This document shows positions 12,979 to 24,800 of a stretch of 64,000 nucleotides of DNA, piece by piece. The position numbers and the translations under genes are program-made. The notes beneath the pieces were generated by a model, which saw nothing but the letters and a program-made list of their open reading frames with translations, was not told the DNA's origin and did not search any database. The stretch covers positions 54,568,501 to 54,632,500 of the forward strand of contig CM075672.1 of NCBI GenBank assembly GCA_037962975.1, read 5' to 3'. The DNA comes from Clitoria ternatea (lineage: Eukaryota; Streptophyta; Magnoliopsida; Fabales; Fabaceae). Numbering within the stretch: the stretch's first letter is position 1; each line of letters starts with the position of its first letter.

Positions 12979-14190
12979 TTTGCGTGTTTTGCAACAAATA
13001 TGAACCTTCCCTTGGTTTAGTTTCTCTGGCTTGGATATCACACTTAAAAGAGTGGGATAGTGGCTTGGTTTTTGGGCCTGCTGAATGAAGCCTTTTTCTT
13101 TAGTATAATACTTTTGTTTGGTCAGGCATGGAGCATCAACTTTGTGTCAATGGTCACAAAGGTTAAACCAATATTTCCATCTACATGAAAAACTGAGGAG
13201 ATTCCAAATTGTATAAAATAAATTGTATATTCCTGAACTTACTTATTTATTACATGCATTCACCTGACAGAAACATCCCCTAAAATTACCATAATTTATT
13301 TGATGGCTGATCTCCACTGGGGGTGAACAAAAATGTCTGGTTTTAGAGTGCATAAGCATATTGAGAGGCCAATCAGAAGAATTTTATTGTCAAATGTTAT
13401 ATTTGAAAACGTATCCTTGTTGCTTTTAATTAACTAAACATGCGGTACATGTAGCTTTAAAAGCAGTTGAATATAATAGTAATTTCATTTCCCCAGGGAG
13501 ACCAAATTCTGTAAAACTTAGCTTAAATTCACTTTCACTGTTCATAAAAGTGCATAATCACATGCATCCCAGTTCCTTTTTCTGAAACTCGACTCTGCAT
13601 AAACGGAAAAAACAATTAAGTGTAAGGACAGAACTCTTGGCTATTATGCTTCAAAAGAGAGATTAATTGTTATTGTACATGCTCCTCCTAGTGCACAATC
13701 GTCGTTAAAACTAGCAGGTCATGTGTCCATTGCCACTAGTAGGCCATATGTTTCAAGGAACATCAAGGCATTCAAAGACAGAGTGACTGTACCTAGAAAT
13801 GAACTAGAGACCTTGGGGATCTTCGACACGAGTGAATTTATGAAAATAATATTAGCCCCACTTGGTTTACTTTCATCAGTCTAAATGAATTGGTTTTCTG
13901 TCAAAAAAGGTTTGTTGAATTAGTTTCTGAATTGAATTTGTGTTGACAAAAACCCAATTTCAAATCTCATTAACATAAGGACTTTATTAATAAGAATATT
14001 TATAAGCGTTCATTAAACTTTGAGGTATGTCTCGATCCTAACGGGACCTCAAGAATCAATTCACGTAAATTACTTAGTTAAAAAAAAAAGTGAATTAGTT
14101 ATGGGATACCTATATTATTCTAATTTTAATAGTCTTTATGCAGCGATCCATATAACTTGTTGACTTACCGATTAAAATACGATCCTTGAT
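12979..14190. other. 5' flank of PDLP and gene-free spacer
   Basis: Upstream region of the minus-strand PDLP gene. The open frame of exon 1 extends upstream to about 13041 but without an ATG, so this part is 5' untranslated sequence. No convincing TATA box on the minus strand. No other gene is seen up to the copia remnant at 14.2 kb. Confidence 0.5.
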
Positions 14191-14199
14191 TGTCTTCTA

Positions 14200-14428
14200 A
14201 AACGAAAGGGAAGAAAGAATAAGCTGAATTTTCTCTCCATTGATTATTGAGTAAATAGTATAAAGATTAAAAGCAGAACCTAATATATGTATACACAGGA
14301 GCCCATTAATAATAGACTAAAACTAACAGAATAAAACAGAGAAACTACAACTACTAACCAACTTCCTATAACAACTAACCAACAACTCCCTCTTTAATTT
14401 TACTATTTCTGTTATGATCCAATACCCT
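14200..14428 (-). repeat. 3' LTR of copia fragment 1
   Basis: On the minus strand a purine-rich tract (AACGGGAGGG) is followed by TATTGGATCATAAC, probably a mutated TGTTGGATCATAAC LTR start. The LTR is short, roughly 220-240 bp. The far end near 14200 is approximate. Confidence 0.5.
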
Positions 14429-15149
14429 CCCGTTGGAGAGTAGATATCAATAACTCCCAACTTGGATAAAAGATTTTTGAAGGGTAAAGAATCAAGAGAT
14501 TTGGTAAAAATATAAGCCAATTGATGGGATTAAATTATAGGAAGCAAGTGAGAAAGACCAGCTTGGAGTTTCTCTTTTAGCAAGATGACAATCAATTTCA
14601 ATGTGTTTTGTTGGTTCATGAAACTCAATATTAGAAGCAATGTGACGAGCTGATTGATTATCACAATAAAGAGGAGCTGCAGAAGTAAAAGGAACATCCA
14701 AATCTAGGCAAGTCAGCCATTGTATTTCACAAGTTGTGGCAGCAAGGGCTCTATAGTCTGCTTTTGAAGATGACCTGAAAATAAAGACTATCTTTTACAT
14801 CTCCATGAAATGAGAGAGTTTCCCAAGAAGATACAAAATCCAGAAAGAGATGGTCTACAATCTGTGGACAAGATGCCCAATCAGAATCACTAGAAGCTTT
14901 AGGTTGTAAAGTTGAATTTGCTGGTTAAAACAGATCATGTCCCAAACTGCCTTTGAGATATCTTAAGATTCTGATTGCAGCTTGATAGTGGCAGGTTTGA
15001 GGAAAGGAGAGAACATGACTCAATTAATGCATTGAATAGCTTATGTTAGGTTGGGTTGTGGTCAAAGAGAGTAGATTTCCTATGAGTCTTCTATAAGCAA
15101 CAACATCTTCACAAGGAGAATCAACTGTTTGACTAAGATTGGTGGTTTT
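14429..15149 (-). pseudogene. Ty1/copia fragment 1: end of RT and RNase H
   Basis: Minus-strand remains of the C-terminal part of a copia polyprotein. Seen in order: a VVAYRRLMGNLL segment near 15060-15110 (equivalent to the conserved YRRLIGRLLYL); an RNase H stretch with YCDNQSARHIASN and HEPTKHIEIDCH at 14590-14670; and the terminal segment FTKSLDSLPFKNLLSKLG at 14455-14515, next to the LTR. Stops and frameshifts break it. Its upstream part is missing because a second copia element begins at 15150. Confidence 0.8.
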
Positions 15150-15470
15150 TGTTAAACCAAATGAACACAAAACACAACCATAACACGAAAAGAGAAGAGC
15201 GGTGAAGAGAAACAGAGTGATTTTGTGTATTTGCTGCTAAACCATGTTCTACTTCATATTCTGAATCATATGTAAGCCAAAATACATGAAAAATGATAGT
15301 CCATCATCATACGCATACATGTTGTCAGCAAAAGATAATGTACTCGCTACATTTAGAGGACCAATCTGTCCAAAATTAAAGTGAATGCATGACTAAACAT
15401 TACTACTGACATAAGCAAACATAATACCAACAGTAAAAAAAGAAGAGTTTTATAGACTATTAACTTAACA
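15150..15470 (-). repeat. 3' LTR of copia fragment 2
   Basis: 321 bp on the minus strand, opening TGTTAAGTT and closing GTTTAACA, so the ends are the usual short inverted TG..CA. The opening is preceded by the polypurine tract ATGGAGGAG (15471-15479, minus strand). The inner boundary falls inside the polyprotein of copia fragment 1, which shows that this element inserted into it. Confidence 0.8.
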
Positions 15471-15479
15471 CTCCTCCAT

Positions 15480-16926
15480 AAAACTTTTCTTGGAGACTCT
15501 CATCTTGCTTCTTAGCTCATTGAACTTAGCACATGGAAGTGCTTGGTTAAAATGTCAGCAATTTGCTCTTCAGACCTGTAATGCAGCAATTGAACATCTT
15601 CATTCTTCTCAGATTCTCTTATAGCATGAAATTAAACATTGATATGCTTGGTTCTCCCATGTTGAATTGGATATTTAGCAATAGCTATGGCTGAATTGTT
15701 GGCACACCATAAAACAGTAACTTCCTCCTACACATGATTTAAGTCTTTCAAAACTTTTCTGACCCATAAAGCTTGATTGAAGCAACTGCTTCAGCAATAT
15801 ATTCTGCTACATTTGAGGATTGAGCAACTACATCTTGCTTCTTACAATTCCAAGAGAACACTCTACTACCAAGTGAAAAAACATAACCAGTTGTGCTCTT
15901 TGAATCATCAATTAAACCAGCCCAATCATTGTCAACATAACCTTTAAGCCCTCCATCTCCTTTGCAGTGCCAAATACCAAAATCAACAGTACCTTTGTCA
16001 AACTTGGTAAGTACATGAGCCTTGAGAGCAAACTAGCAGAGAACATCAAATCTGGTCTAGTTGTTGTCATGTACAAAAGGCAGTCAACCAAGCTTCTATA
16101 CTGAGTTACATTAGCCTTTCCATCTCCATCGCTCTTGGACATCTTTTCATTTACAGCAAGTGAAGTTGAAACAGGATTACAACTCACCAATTTGATTTTT
16201 TTCAGCAAACCATTTGCATACTTTCTCTGTGAGAGAAAGATTCCATCATCAAGCTGATGCACTTTCATTACCAAAAAATACCTCATCAGTCCAACATCAA
16301 TCATTTCAAAAACCTGCAACATGCTCTTTTTAAACTTGTAAATTTCATCAATATCATCACCTATAACCAGCAAATCATTAACATAAAGTGACAATAATTT
16401 TCTTCCCATTGCCACAATCTTTCACATAATGAGTGGGCTCATTTTTACTCCTTCTAAGATCATTTTGCAAAAAATGTGTCAATTATGTTGTACCAAGTTC
16501 TTGGAGCTTCTTTTAGCTCGTACAAGGTTTTGTGAAACCTATAAACTTTTTCTTCATGATCAACAACAATAAAACCAACAATCTGCTCAACATAAATTTC
16601 TTTTTCCAAAACACTGTTTTAAAATGTTGATTTGACATCTAAGTGAAAGATTTTTCATCCATATTCAGCTGATAAAGCAACAATTAATCTAATCATTCAT
16701 GTCTAGCAACAGGTGCCAATATATCATCATAATCAACTCTAGCCATTTGAAAATATCCCTTCGCAACAAGTCTTGCACCGGACAATCAGATTCAGCAATC
16801 TGACTTTCATATTCTTTTGTAGCCTGTTGTTCAGTGTTCATGCTTCTTTGAACTTGCTCATTTTCCCAATCTCAATATGCATTCTCATCAAATTGAATAT
16901 CCCTGCTGATCACAATCTCGTTTGAC
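15480..16926 (-). pseudogene. Ty1/copia fragment 2: integrase end, RT and RNase H
   Basis: Minus-strand copia pol with large parts recognisable. The best frame (15912-16415) covers the RT catalytic region, with LYVNDLLVIGDD where functional copies have YVDDL, followed by GLMRYFLVMKVHQ, GIFLSQRKYANGLLKK and YRSLVDCLLYMTTTRPDLMF, the typical RT to RNase H transition. Upstream segments near 16880-16925 hold ISRDIQFDEN. The aspartate before NDL is replaced in the Y-V-x-D motif, so the enzyme would be inactive even without the stops. The left (5') end is cut at the MITE; no 5' LTR is found. Confidence 0.85.
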
Positions 16927-16928
16927 TA

Positions 16929-17109
16929 GGATCAGTTTTTCTTTTTTTTAATACTGATTGTTTTTCAACAACAGATATAAAAATTTTTTACATCGTTTAT
17001 TAAAATAAATTATATAAAAAAATCATTATTTTCAATCAGTTGTTTTAATAACTGATAGAATAAAATTAGATCAATTATTAAGCGGTATAAAAAAAGAAAA
17101 AACTGATCC
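16929..17109. mobile_element. MITE with about 20-bp terminal inverted repeats
   Basis: 181 bp, no coding capacity. The left end GGATCAGTTTTTCTTTTTTT and the right end are inverse complements apart from one extra base in a homopolymer. TA flanks it on both sides (16927-16928 and 17110-17111), which would fit a Tc1/mariner-type target-site duplication. Inner parts also pair (CTGATTG against CAATCAG). It marks the breakpoint of copia fragment 2. The superfamily is not certain from ends alone. Confidence 0.65.
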
Positions 17110-17111
17110 TA

Positions 17112-17700
17112 AAATTTAGAAAATTTAAATATACGGATTAATAATATAAAAATTAATTAATTAATATTATGCATTTTAATTAATGGGACATGAAATGATA
17201 CACATTTATGGGAGATATGATTTTCATACGTGGCAAGTTAAGGTAACTTTCGAGTAAAGTCAAGATAAAATGAGGGCAGAATAAGTTTAAATCTAACCAA
17301 AACGGAAACCGATGGCTAAACTTTTGGTATTGGAAATGCTTCAAACTGTTGTATTAATTTGATATATATGTTGGCTTAGAGATCTAAAACCTTGGACCAC
17401 TTTTTACAGATTGAGCTGCAGAAACATTAGCTTATAGTAATTCTTTAGATTAATGCTCTGCCTAGTTCAATGAAGTTTGATCTAGTGCATATGAATGAAA
17501 TTTCTCTAGCTTGGCATGCTTAAAGTGTTAATATATGAGTAAATATTTGATATAAATTATGATTATAGATTATAATTTGAATAATTTGATTTTTATATTA
17601 TTATCTATAATCAGATTTTTGAGCATTATGATTATAATTTAAAAGATTATTTTTTATACAACTTTTATTTTCCTATTTTATAAGTTAGGTACTAGAGTAA
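17112..17700. other. AT-rich gene-free spacer
   Basis: No gene seen. The part 17540-17660 is rich in short AT inverted repeats (ATTATAATTTGA, ATTATGATTATAATTT). It may be another decayed insertion. Confidence 0.5.
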
Positions 17701-17711
17701 CAAGATAATAT

Positions 17712-17927
17712 TTGATGAGGACCTCATCCACTGTCTTAGAACCTTCACAAACATTAAAGGATGCTTTGGACAGCTTTAGTGGCCCTTTGACTAGGTCAAG
17801 GGCCAAGAAAGCCAAGGAGGCATTTCCAAAGGTTTTGGCTAGCTTCCTCATTTCAATGGATGGACTCAAGCTGAAGAATGAGCATTTGAAAGCCCTTATT
17901 TGTTTTTCATGCACCATTATGAAGTAA
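17712..17927 (+). pseudogene. Gypsy pol C-terminal fragment
   Basis: A 71-codon open stretch with the sequence GPLTRSRAKKAKEAF in the middle. A GP-x-TRSRAK motif near the end of pol, just before the 3' LTR, is common in one group of plant Ty3/gypsy elements. An LTR follows it here, which fits. Upstream there is no integrase or RT, so it is a fragment. It could instead belong to a non-autonomous relative. Confidence 0.55.
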
Positions 17928-17929
17928 GG

Positions 17930-18586
17930 GACTTTCTAGTACAATTTAACCTTCTTTGGGCCTCTATTGGGCCTCCTTTTTCACTATATAAATATTTTAG
18001 GAATTCATATATTTCTTTAGAAATTGATTAGGTCTAGGATTTTATTTTAGTTTGGGCCTTCCAAGGCCAAGTAGCTTTGTAGGTCAAGCTTAGTAGGCTT
18101 TTACTTTTGGGCCAAGGAGAGACTCCAAGGACCAAGGTTGGTGTCGCTACTTAGGAGCTATATAAGCTCCATTCCCTTTGTAATGTCATTAGTTTAGATT
18201 CATTTGACAAAATTCTGGTGAGATTGAGTGATTTTCTCTCTCTAAACTCTCTTAAGTGGTTAGCTCTCTTCCTTTGTGTTCTTATCCTTTGGAACCTCTC
18301 CCAAAGGTGGTGACCTTCACCTTGACTTATCTCTTTTGTCGAAGAGAGTGGCGTCACTATACTTCCTCCCTTGCCTCTCCACACTTTCATTTCTCTAGTT
18401 CCTAATTTCCTTAGCAGTTGCCCTAGGTTTTCCACCACAAATCCTCTTAATTTTACTCTATATAAGTCTTGGCCTAGATTTGGAAATGTCAAATTTCAGA
18501 TTTGAGAGTCTTGTTTAGAGGAGAAGAGCCTAGATCTTGAAGAGTTCAAGATTGAAGATCTAAAAATTCAAGGCAATCCTACATCA
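17930..18586 (+). repeat. LTR of gypsy element D
   Basis: The right end is fixed by CTACATCA followed after one base by a tRNA-Met-like primer-binding site; the left end is approximate. A TATA box, TATATAAG, sits at 18159-18166. The segment from about 18170 to 18586 recurs at 30178-30591 in the same orientation, ending with the same CATCA, which supports it as an LTR. Confidence 0.65.
18159..18166 (+). promoter_or_regulatory. TATA box in LTR D
   Basis: TATATAAG about 430 bp before the LTR end, with the pyrimidine-rich CATTCCCTTTG just downstream. Its position fits the U3/R boundary of an LTR promoter. Seen directly; activity is inferred. Confidence 0.4.
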
Positions 18587-18587
18587 A

Positions 18588-18602
18588 TTAGTATCATTGA
18601 GC
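18588..18602 (+). other. Primer-binding site of gypsy element D (variant)
   Basis: TTAGTATCATTGAGC resembles TGGTATCAGAGC, the complement of initiator tRNA-Met, with a G-to-A change and two extra bases. It stands right after the LTR end, where a primer-binding site is expected. Confidence 0.5.
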
Positions 18603-20767
18603 CTTTTTCTCTTGAATTTCTTTTTTAAATCTACTCATTTTCACCTCATATTCTGAATTTCCACCACCATATCTTTATTCTCCTCTTCATTAGCTTTCAT
18701 TTGATATATCATATGTGAAAATCCAAGAAAAACTCAAAAAATTATCAGATCTTAGATTTTAGATCTACACCTTTTGGCTTTAGATTTGGCAAACTTTCTT
18801 CATAAAATATTGTTGTTGTATATGTCTAAAAAATAACCTAGAAGTTTGGTTGTGATTGGTGAAAAAAAATGTTGAAGGTCAAAAGTGTTGACTAGTGTTG
18901 CTTGTAAAGATTCCTCTATTTCTTGCATTTTTATGTTGTTTCATGGTATATCTTTGTTAATTCTTGTTATTTTTGTGTTTAGATGTTAAATTTCAGTTCT
19001 AGACTTGTTTAACTCTATGCCTAATTCATAGTGTATGTCATGTGTTTGTTGAAATATTTTAGTGTTAACACTTCTAGTATCCTTAAGTCTTGGAGCTTGT
19101 TCTTGTTGTTTCTAGGTTTTTCCTTGCAATTTGCTTTACGTTTTAGTGGCTGGACTCTAATACATTTTAGACACATTTCTAAAGTATATTACAAGCTCAG
19201 ATTGTGTGTTAAGTTCTTCCAGTTTTGTTGGACTTGTTAGCTTATCCATTTGTAGAATTGTCGTGTTTCCTATAAGTTTATCTAGTTTTTATTTTCAATT
19301 TCCAGCACCTATTAGGTACTCATTCTATTTCATGTCATATAATTTCATTTAATGTCATTAATTTATACCTTCTATCCATATTAATTGTTGGAAGAAGATG
19401 TTAGCTTAAACACCACTTATTACCATTAATTGTTGTTGTTTTTATGTAATTTTGTAAGGCATCTTTAAGGCTCTTTTCCATTCATTTTTGGTGTAGTAAA
19501 AATAGAAAAGCAGGGGGAAAGTATAAAAAAAGTTGAGAAAAGAAAAGACTTGAATGGTCCTTGCATTCCTAAAAATTTTTAGGTCATTTCTTGGCAAAAT
19601 CAATGCAAAAAGAGTATGTACCCCTATAAAAAGAAACTCCAGCACCTTGTTGTTTTGTGTAGTACCTAAAGTATTTTGTATTGCCTTATATTGTGTATAT
19701 ATGAAAAGCAAAAAAGAGTTATGAAGTTGTTAAGAAATTACGGTGTTTCTTGCATTTTAGAGTTTTTAGTTTTCCTTTTGTGTGCCTATGTAGTGATTCC
19801 TTTGAGAGTGAACATGTTCTAGGTGATGAGGGTGAGTTGTATGTGATTAGGTGGCTTCTTAGAAGCCATATTAGGGAGGATGACACTACACAACGAGAAA
19901 ACATCTTATATATAAGATGTTATATAATGAAAAACTTTGTTCTCTCATTGTGGATAGTGGGAGTTGTGCCAATGTGGCTAGTCAAATGCTAGTCCACAAA
20001 CTTGGTTGTGAGCTAATAAATCAGCCTAGACATTATAAATTGCAATGGCTTAATGAAAAAGATGAAATGCTAGTAAACATACAAGTCCATCTTTCTTTTT
20101 CCATAGGAACACACAATGATAATGTTTGTTGTGATGTTATTCCTATGGAAGCTATACACATTCTTCTTGGGTGGCCTTGGCAATATGACAAGAAGGTCAC
20201 CCATAAAGGTTTCACCAACACCCCTAACGTTGTACATAATAATAAGAAGTTTGTTTTGCATCCCTTAACTCTTAAGTAAGTCTTGGAGGGCCAGCTTAAT
20301 GAAGTTAAAAAGGGATAAAGAGGTTAGGCCTTCCACCTCCCACCAACAAACTAGAAAATTAAAAAAAAGAAAAAGGTAAGGGAGTTGTCACTAGTGATGA
20401 CTCCAAGAGGCATTGTTTTTTTCTTTCCTTAAAGCATGATGTGAAGAGAGCTTTGCTCATTCACTAACCTCTCTACATGCTTTACCCTACAAACACTCCT
20501 AGCACCTCTTTGTACTTAATGGGTTCTTCTTCTATACCCAAAGGAGTGTCAAACCTTTTGCAAGAATTTGGGGATGTATTTCCTCAAGACCTTCCTCAAG
20601 GGTTACTTCTTATAAGGGGGATTTAGCATCAAATAGACCTTATCCCTGATACTAGCCTCCTTAATAAGCCTGCTTATAGGTGTAACCCCAAAGAATCCCT
20701 TGAGATTAAAAAACAAATCCAAGATCTTTTATCTAAAGGTTGGATTAGAGATAGTTTAAGCCCTTTT
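18603..20767 (+). pseudogene. Gypsy element D: decayed gag, protease and start of RT
   Basis: 18603-19740 is the expected gag region but too decayed to read. Around 19800-19910 one frame has EGELYVIRWLL and TTQRENI, the usual lead-in to protease in one group of plant gypsy elements; a frameshift follows. Protease is open at 19917-20279 with LIVDSGSCANVASQMLV (catalytic DSG), YKLQWLNE, FSIGTHNDNVCCDVIPM and HILLGWPWQYD. 20521-20767 holds the RT start (FGDVFPQDLPQG, HQIDLIPD, AYRCNPKE, KGWIRDSLSPF) with one TAG. The frame ends at 20767, exactly where a long LTR begins. The protease type differs from the Del/Tekay DSGATHSF form, so this is a different lineage from the element at 35.8 kb. Confidence 0.85.
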
Positions 20768-21481
20768 TGTAACACCCTTGATTAACTAGAACAATCCCTT
20801 CTAATAGATTATCAGGGTTAACTAAGAGGTTACGAGATTTAAAAAAATGTGAAAGTTTTTTTAGTACAAGAAAACTTGGTGGAACAGATACATCTTATAT
20901 ACAACATAGTCATATACAATACATGGTTGTAAACAGTAACTGTACATGCTGAAAGTAAAGGGGCATGCAGGCTCCTATAAAAGAAAAGAAAATAATCTAT
21001 CCTAATTATCCTTAGCCCAAGAAGAGTCTGACTGGTTCTCGATGCGAAGTCTATGCTAATCTCTACAATGTCGAGTGTATGGTCCAATGGGAGGTCTGGA
21101 AAATAGTGTAATGGTGAGTCTTCACTTCCACAACAATGAGAGAGTTGTCATCACTAATATTCCCCCCACATAATCCACATAAGCTCGCATATAATATTTT
21201 TCTTTTTTTATCGAGGTTCCTAATTAGTTTGTTCTAAGTTGTCTATCCTAACTCATTCTCATCAATCGTCCCTAAACAGATAATTCTCTCCCCCTCACCA
21301 CTAATTACTTTCACACACATGTATTAATTCAATCATAGTCAAGCACAATTTCACACAGATAAGATAATACAATACATGAGTTCCATTTCATTAATTTTAA
21401 TTTCTTCTATTAGCCATCATGATGCATGTAGGCCTATCTTCTCCTCATTAATCTTACTCAATCAATATCAATCCCACCTTA
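20768..21481 (-). repeat. Long gypsy LTR, copy 3, outer part
   Basis: Reads TGTAACACCCTTGATTAACTAG at its left edge, which is the terminal end of the LTR family seen at 29515 and 35758 when the element lies on the minus strand. It interrupts the RT of element D at 20767. At 21481 it is itself interrupted by the unit at 21482-27760 and resumes at 27766 (CCTTATCCCCCTACCC, matching 36445 and 45496). No coding sequence. Confidence 0.8.
21477..21481. repeat. Target-site duplication CCTTA (left; right copy 27761-27765)
   Basis: Five-base direct repeat immediately outside the TG and CA ends of the 6.3-kb LTR, the length typical of Ty3/gypsy integrase. Confidence 0.8.
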
Positions 21482-21768
21482 TGTAACAACCCTGATTTTC
21501 CAGAATAGGAGCCCAAGCTCTCGGGACCTCCGAGAGTGTCTTCCTAAGTCTTTTAGGAGAGTTGAGGCTTTGTCCTAGCCCCTAGGTTATGCTAAGCACG
21601 AGGAAGAGAGACCTTGAGAGAATGTGAATAGGGAATAGCCCAGTCAAATGAAATAAGTGAGTGAGAGAAGCTGTGTGTAATAGTGAAATTTAGAGAAATT
21701 TATTGACTTAGTAGTGATTTATATGAGGAGATAATTGTGTTCGATTTAACATTAAAATTATTAATGAG

Positions 21769-21772
<4 letters not shown>

Positions 21773-21804
<32 letters not shown>
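21773..21804. repeat. (TA)n microsatellite
   Basis: About 16 TA dinucleotides inside the 6.3-kb LTR. Confidence 0.9.
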
Positions 21805-21810
<6 letters not shown>

Positions 21811-24800
21811 TCTTGTTATTGATGCTAGAAATAATGATTTATGAATGATGTTTAATCTTGGTAATTTATAGATGATGTTAGTCAATTATCTATTAATAGT
21901 GGCCATAACCGATTGAGAATATTTAGACTTATTTAAGTATCAAGTTAGATTTTAAGGTTAAATGATTATTAGAGCCCAAGATCTCAGAAGATATTAATTA
22001 AACTCTTTAATAAAAGTGATTAGTAGATAATACATAATTTTGATATTAACTGGTTAATGGATTTTATTATTAATGATTTAGTTAATTAAGATAAAATGAA
22101 GTGACTACATAATATTTATTTTGATACCTAATATTATTAATAAATAAGCTTAAAATATGAAATTTTATTTATAATGGAGTTTAGTTAAGAATTAATTAGT
22201 TATTATTAATATTTTAACAATAAATGTCGTCCGGTTCCTCAGATTTGAACTGTGGTACCTAGCCTGAGGTCGAACTTTGACCATTCGACCCAAGACTAGT
22301 GATCCAGTGGGGAAACTAGTCTTTTTAGGATCCCTTCGTAAAGAATTAAGAGTGTCTGACTTAGCCTAACCCGCCAAATCAGAACCCTTAACGTTTCCTA
22401 TGTTTGACCGTTCATATACTTCGGGATATTCGATGGTAGCATAGTTAGTCTCTGGTGACTTGTTTCAACTTTTTAGGAACTTTTCTTGTAGAGGCCGAAG
22501 CCCGGTTTGGACTCTATTACCCTCATTTTTCCATAAATCAGTTTCTTCATAAATCATTTTCAAACTCGACCCAAATACCTTCAGTGTTTTGGACCAAGTT
22601 TGAAAAGATCTTCAATCTATGTTTCTATCTCCGAACTTTGATTCTTACTCTGTCAACCCCAAAATCAAAGATTAAGTGTGTTCGCCTAAAAATTCCACCG
22701 TTGGGACTTTTTCCCTACGTATGATTCAGAAAAAAAATCATAACTTCTTCATACGACCTTTGATTTAGGTAAACTTGGGGTCAAAATCTCCATAACAAAA
22801 TTATCTATGTTTTTCAAAGGCATAAAAGGCTAAATCCCTCTAGATCGATACAGTTTAATAGATCTTTGCAACTCCTTAGTTGTTTCATCATCATGCTAGC
22901 AGCCTTTATTAAAATTAGCATATATCCTATGTTCGGTGCTTGAATCACTCCATTCCTTTTGCTATGGATCCATATCAAAGAGCTCTACAATGTTCATAAA
23001 GGTAATGAAACCAAATTCTCAAGGGAGAATTAATGGTGAATTTATTTCTAAAGCTATAGTTGATCCGGGAAGCTTCTAGAGCACCCTGTTGTAAATCGGG
23101 TATATCTCGGGCTACCCATCTTGGATTGTTGCAAATGATATATCAAATTAAAGAGAAGAAGACAATATACTAACTTCATGCAGGTCTTGAAAGCTAATTC
23201 TTACTCCATAAATCCCAAAATTTAAAATACCATACTGATTCTCGTTTTCCTAGTGGCAGCTTGCACTATGTTCAGTATTTTTTGCGTTTCTCATTCGTAT
23301 GACCATGAAATTGAATGATTCTTTCACCTAAATTTTTAAAACTCAATTACCTACACCTTTTATCTAGGGCACAAAGACCTATTCCCCACCATTTTTCCTA
23401 GAAAATTAATTCTTGCAAGAAACATTAATCGCGTCACTGCTTTGCATTATTTTCATAAAATGGCCATATCTCCCTCATTTCTTGATAAAAAGTTTTGTTC
23501 CATATATCAATTTGAAGATAAGAAAAATGCCTATAATTCTTATGTTGGGCACTTTCCTAATTCAACCTGAATCGGCCCTTAAAAGCTTGAACAATTTGAC
23601 GTGTCTGGTTATGCCACACCATCCTTCATGCAACATGAGCCAATTAGCTTGCAACACCCAATGGCCACTTGTCTCACTCAACCACACTCCTTGCTCAACA
23701 CTCATTTGCCATAGAAAACACTTGTTGCTCATGCACTAAGCCTTAGCCACTTACTCTATCCTTATTCCATAAGCTGACCAAGTGCATGCAGAAAGTTAAT
23801 CCTACCCCATCACCTTTGTTCATCATTTCCTCTAACTCCACTCAAGCTCTCCTTTCTCTTTCTTAGTAGAACCACCACCACCATTTATCCTCTTCAACTC
23901 TTCCTTTTCCACCCTTTAGCTTCTCCATCCAGCCACCACAACTCTTCTCTCAACCACCCAACCCCACGTCCACACAACACCACACCACCACCAACCACCA
24001 TGAATTCTCTTCTCCTATAACCAGCGGCCAACCTCCACCCAAATACCCCTTCTCTTCCAATTTTCCTACATGCATTAGAATATTAAGAATCAACTCCAAC
24101 TTCTTACCTTGGCTATCCAAAAACTATGAGTTCACCAAGCTTCTACAAGGATCGGGAACCATCGGCGATGATCGGTGGATGTTTCAGAACGTTTAGCGGA
24201 TTTTCAGTGAAAGTACTGTTTTTCTTCCTCCAGAAAGAAGCTATTCTGCCTGGTAAGGGGGGTCTCACCTTGTTTAATCTTGTTTCTAAATGGTTCATAA
24301 TATTACTTGTACACTCGTGAGCCTCTATTATGAATTTCGCCACGATCTAACGGTTAGGTCTTAAGTTACATAAATTTTCGTTGACGGCGATTGACTTTAA
24401 TGGAATATATGGCTAAAAAGAATTTTTAATAAATTTAATAAGCGTACCTCGATAATGGCATATCCAGAAGAAAGTTTTATTGCAATCGGTATTAGAACAA
24501 AAACTTAGAAAAAATTAATGTAGACGGGATCGGTTTAATTCAATGTGGTTGTATTATTATTCTTAAGTTTTATAGTGTTAATATGTAATTTGTAATTTAT
24601 TTTTGGTAAGCCCCACTATTAGGAATTAATTTATCGTCATGTATCGCCAGGAGTATTTTGACTACATTGCGCTTTTAAGAAAAATTTACCGACCGGACGA
24701 TTACGATGTTTATTTTACTAAGTTTTAAAAGTGGAATTACTTTTCATATTATAAAGTTTAATGAAGGATGATTAAATAAATAAGTTGATTTTGAGAAGTG

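Noticed and set aside
12979..13041. Longer PDLP N-terminus from 13041
   Set aside because: The codon at 13041 is GTG, not ATG; the first ATG in frame is at 12978 and gives a normal signal peptide.
18151..18492. 113-codon minus-strand frame, similar to one at 30196-30462
   Set aside because: The similarity arises because both lie in LTR D; it is antisense and without a domain.
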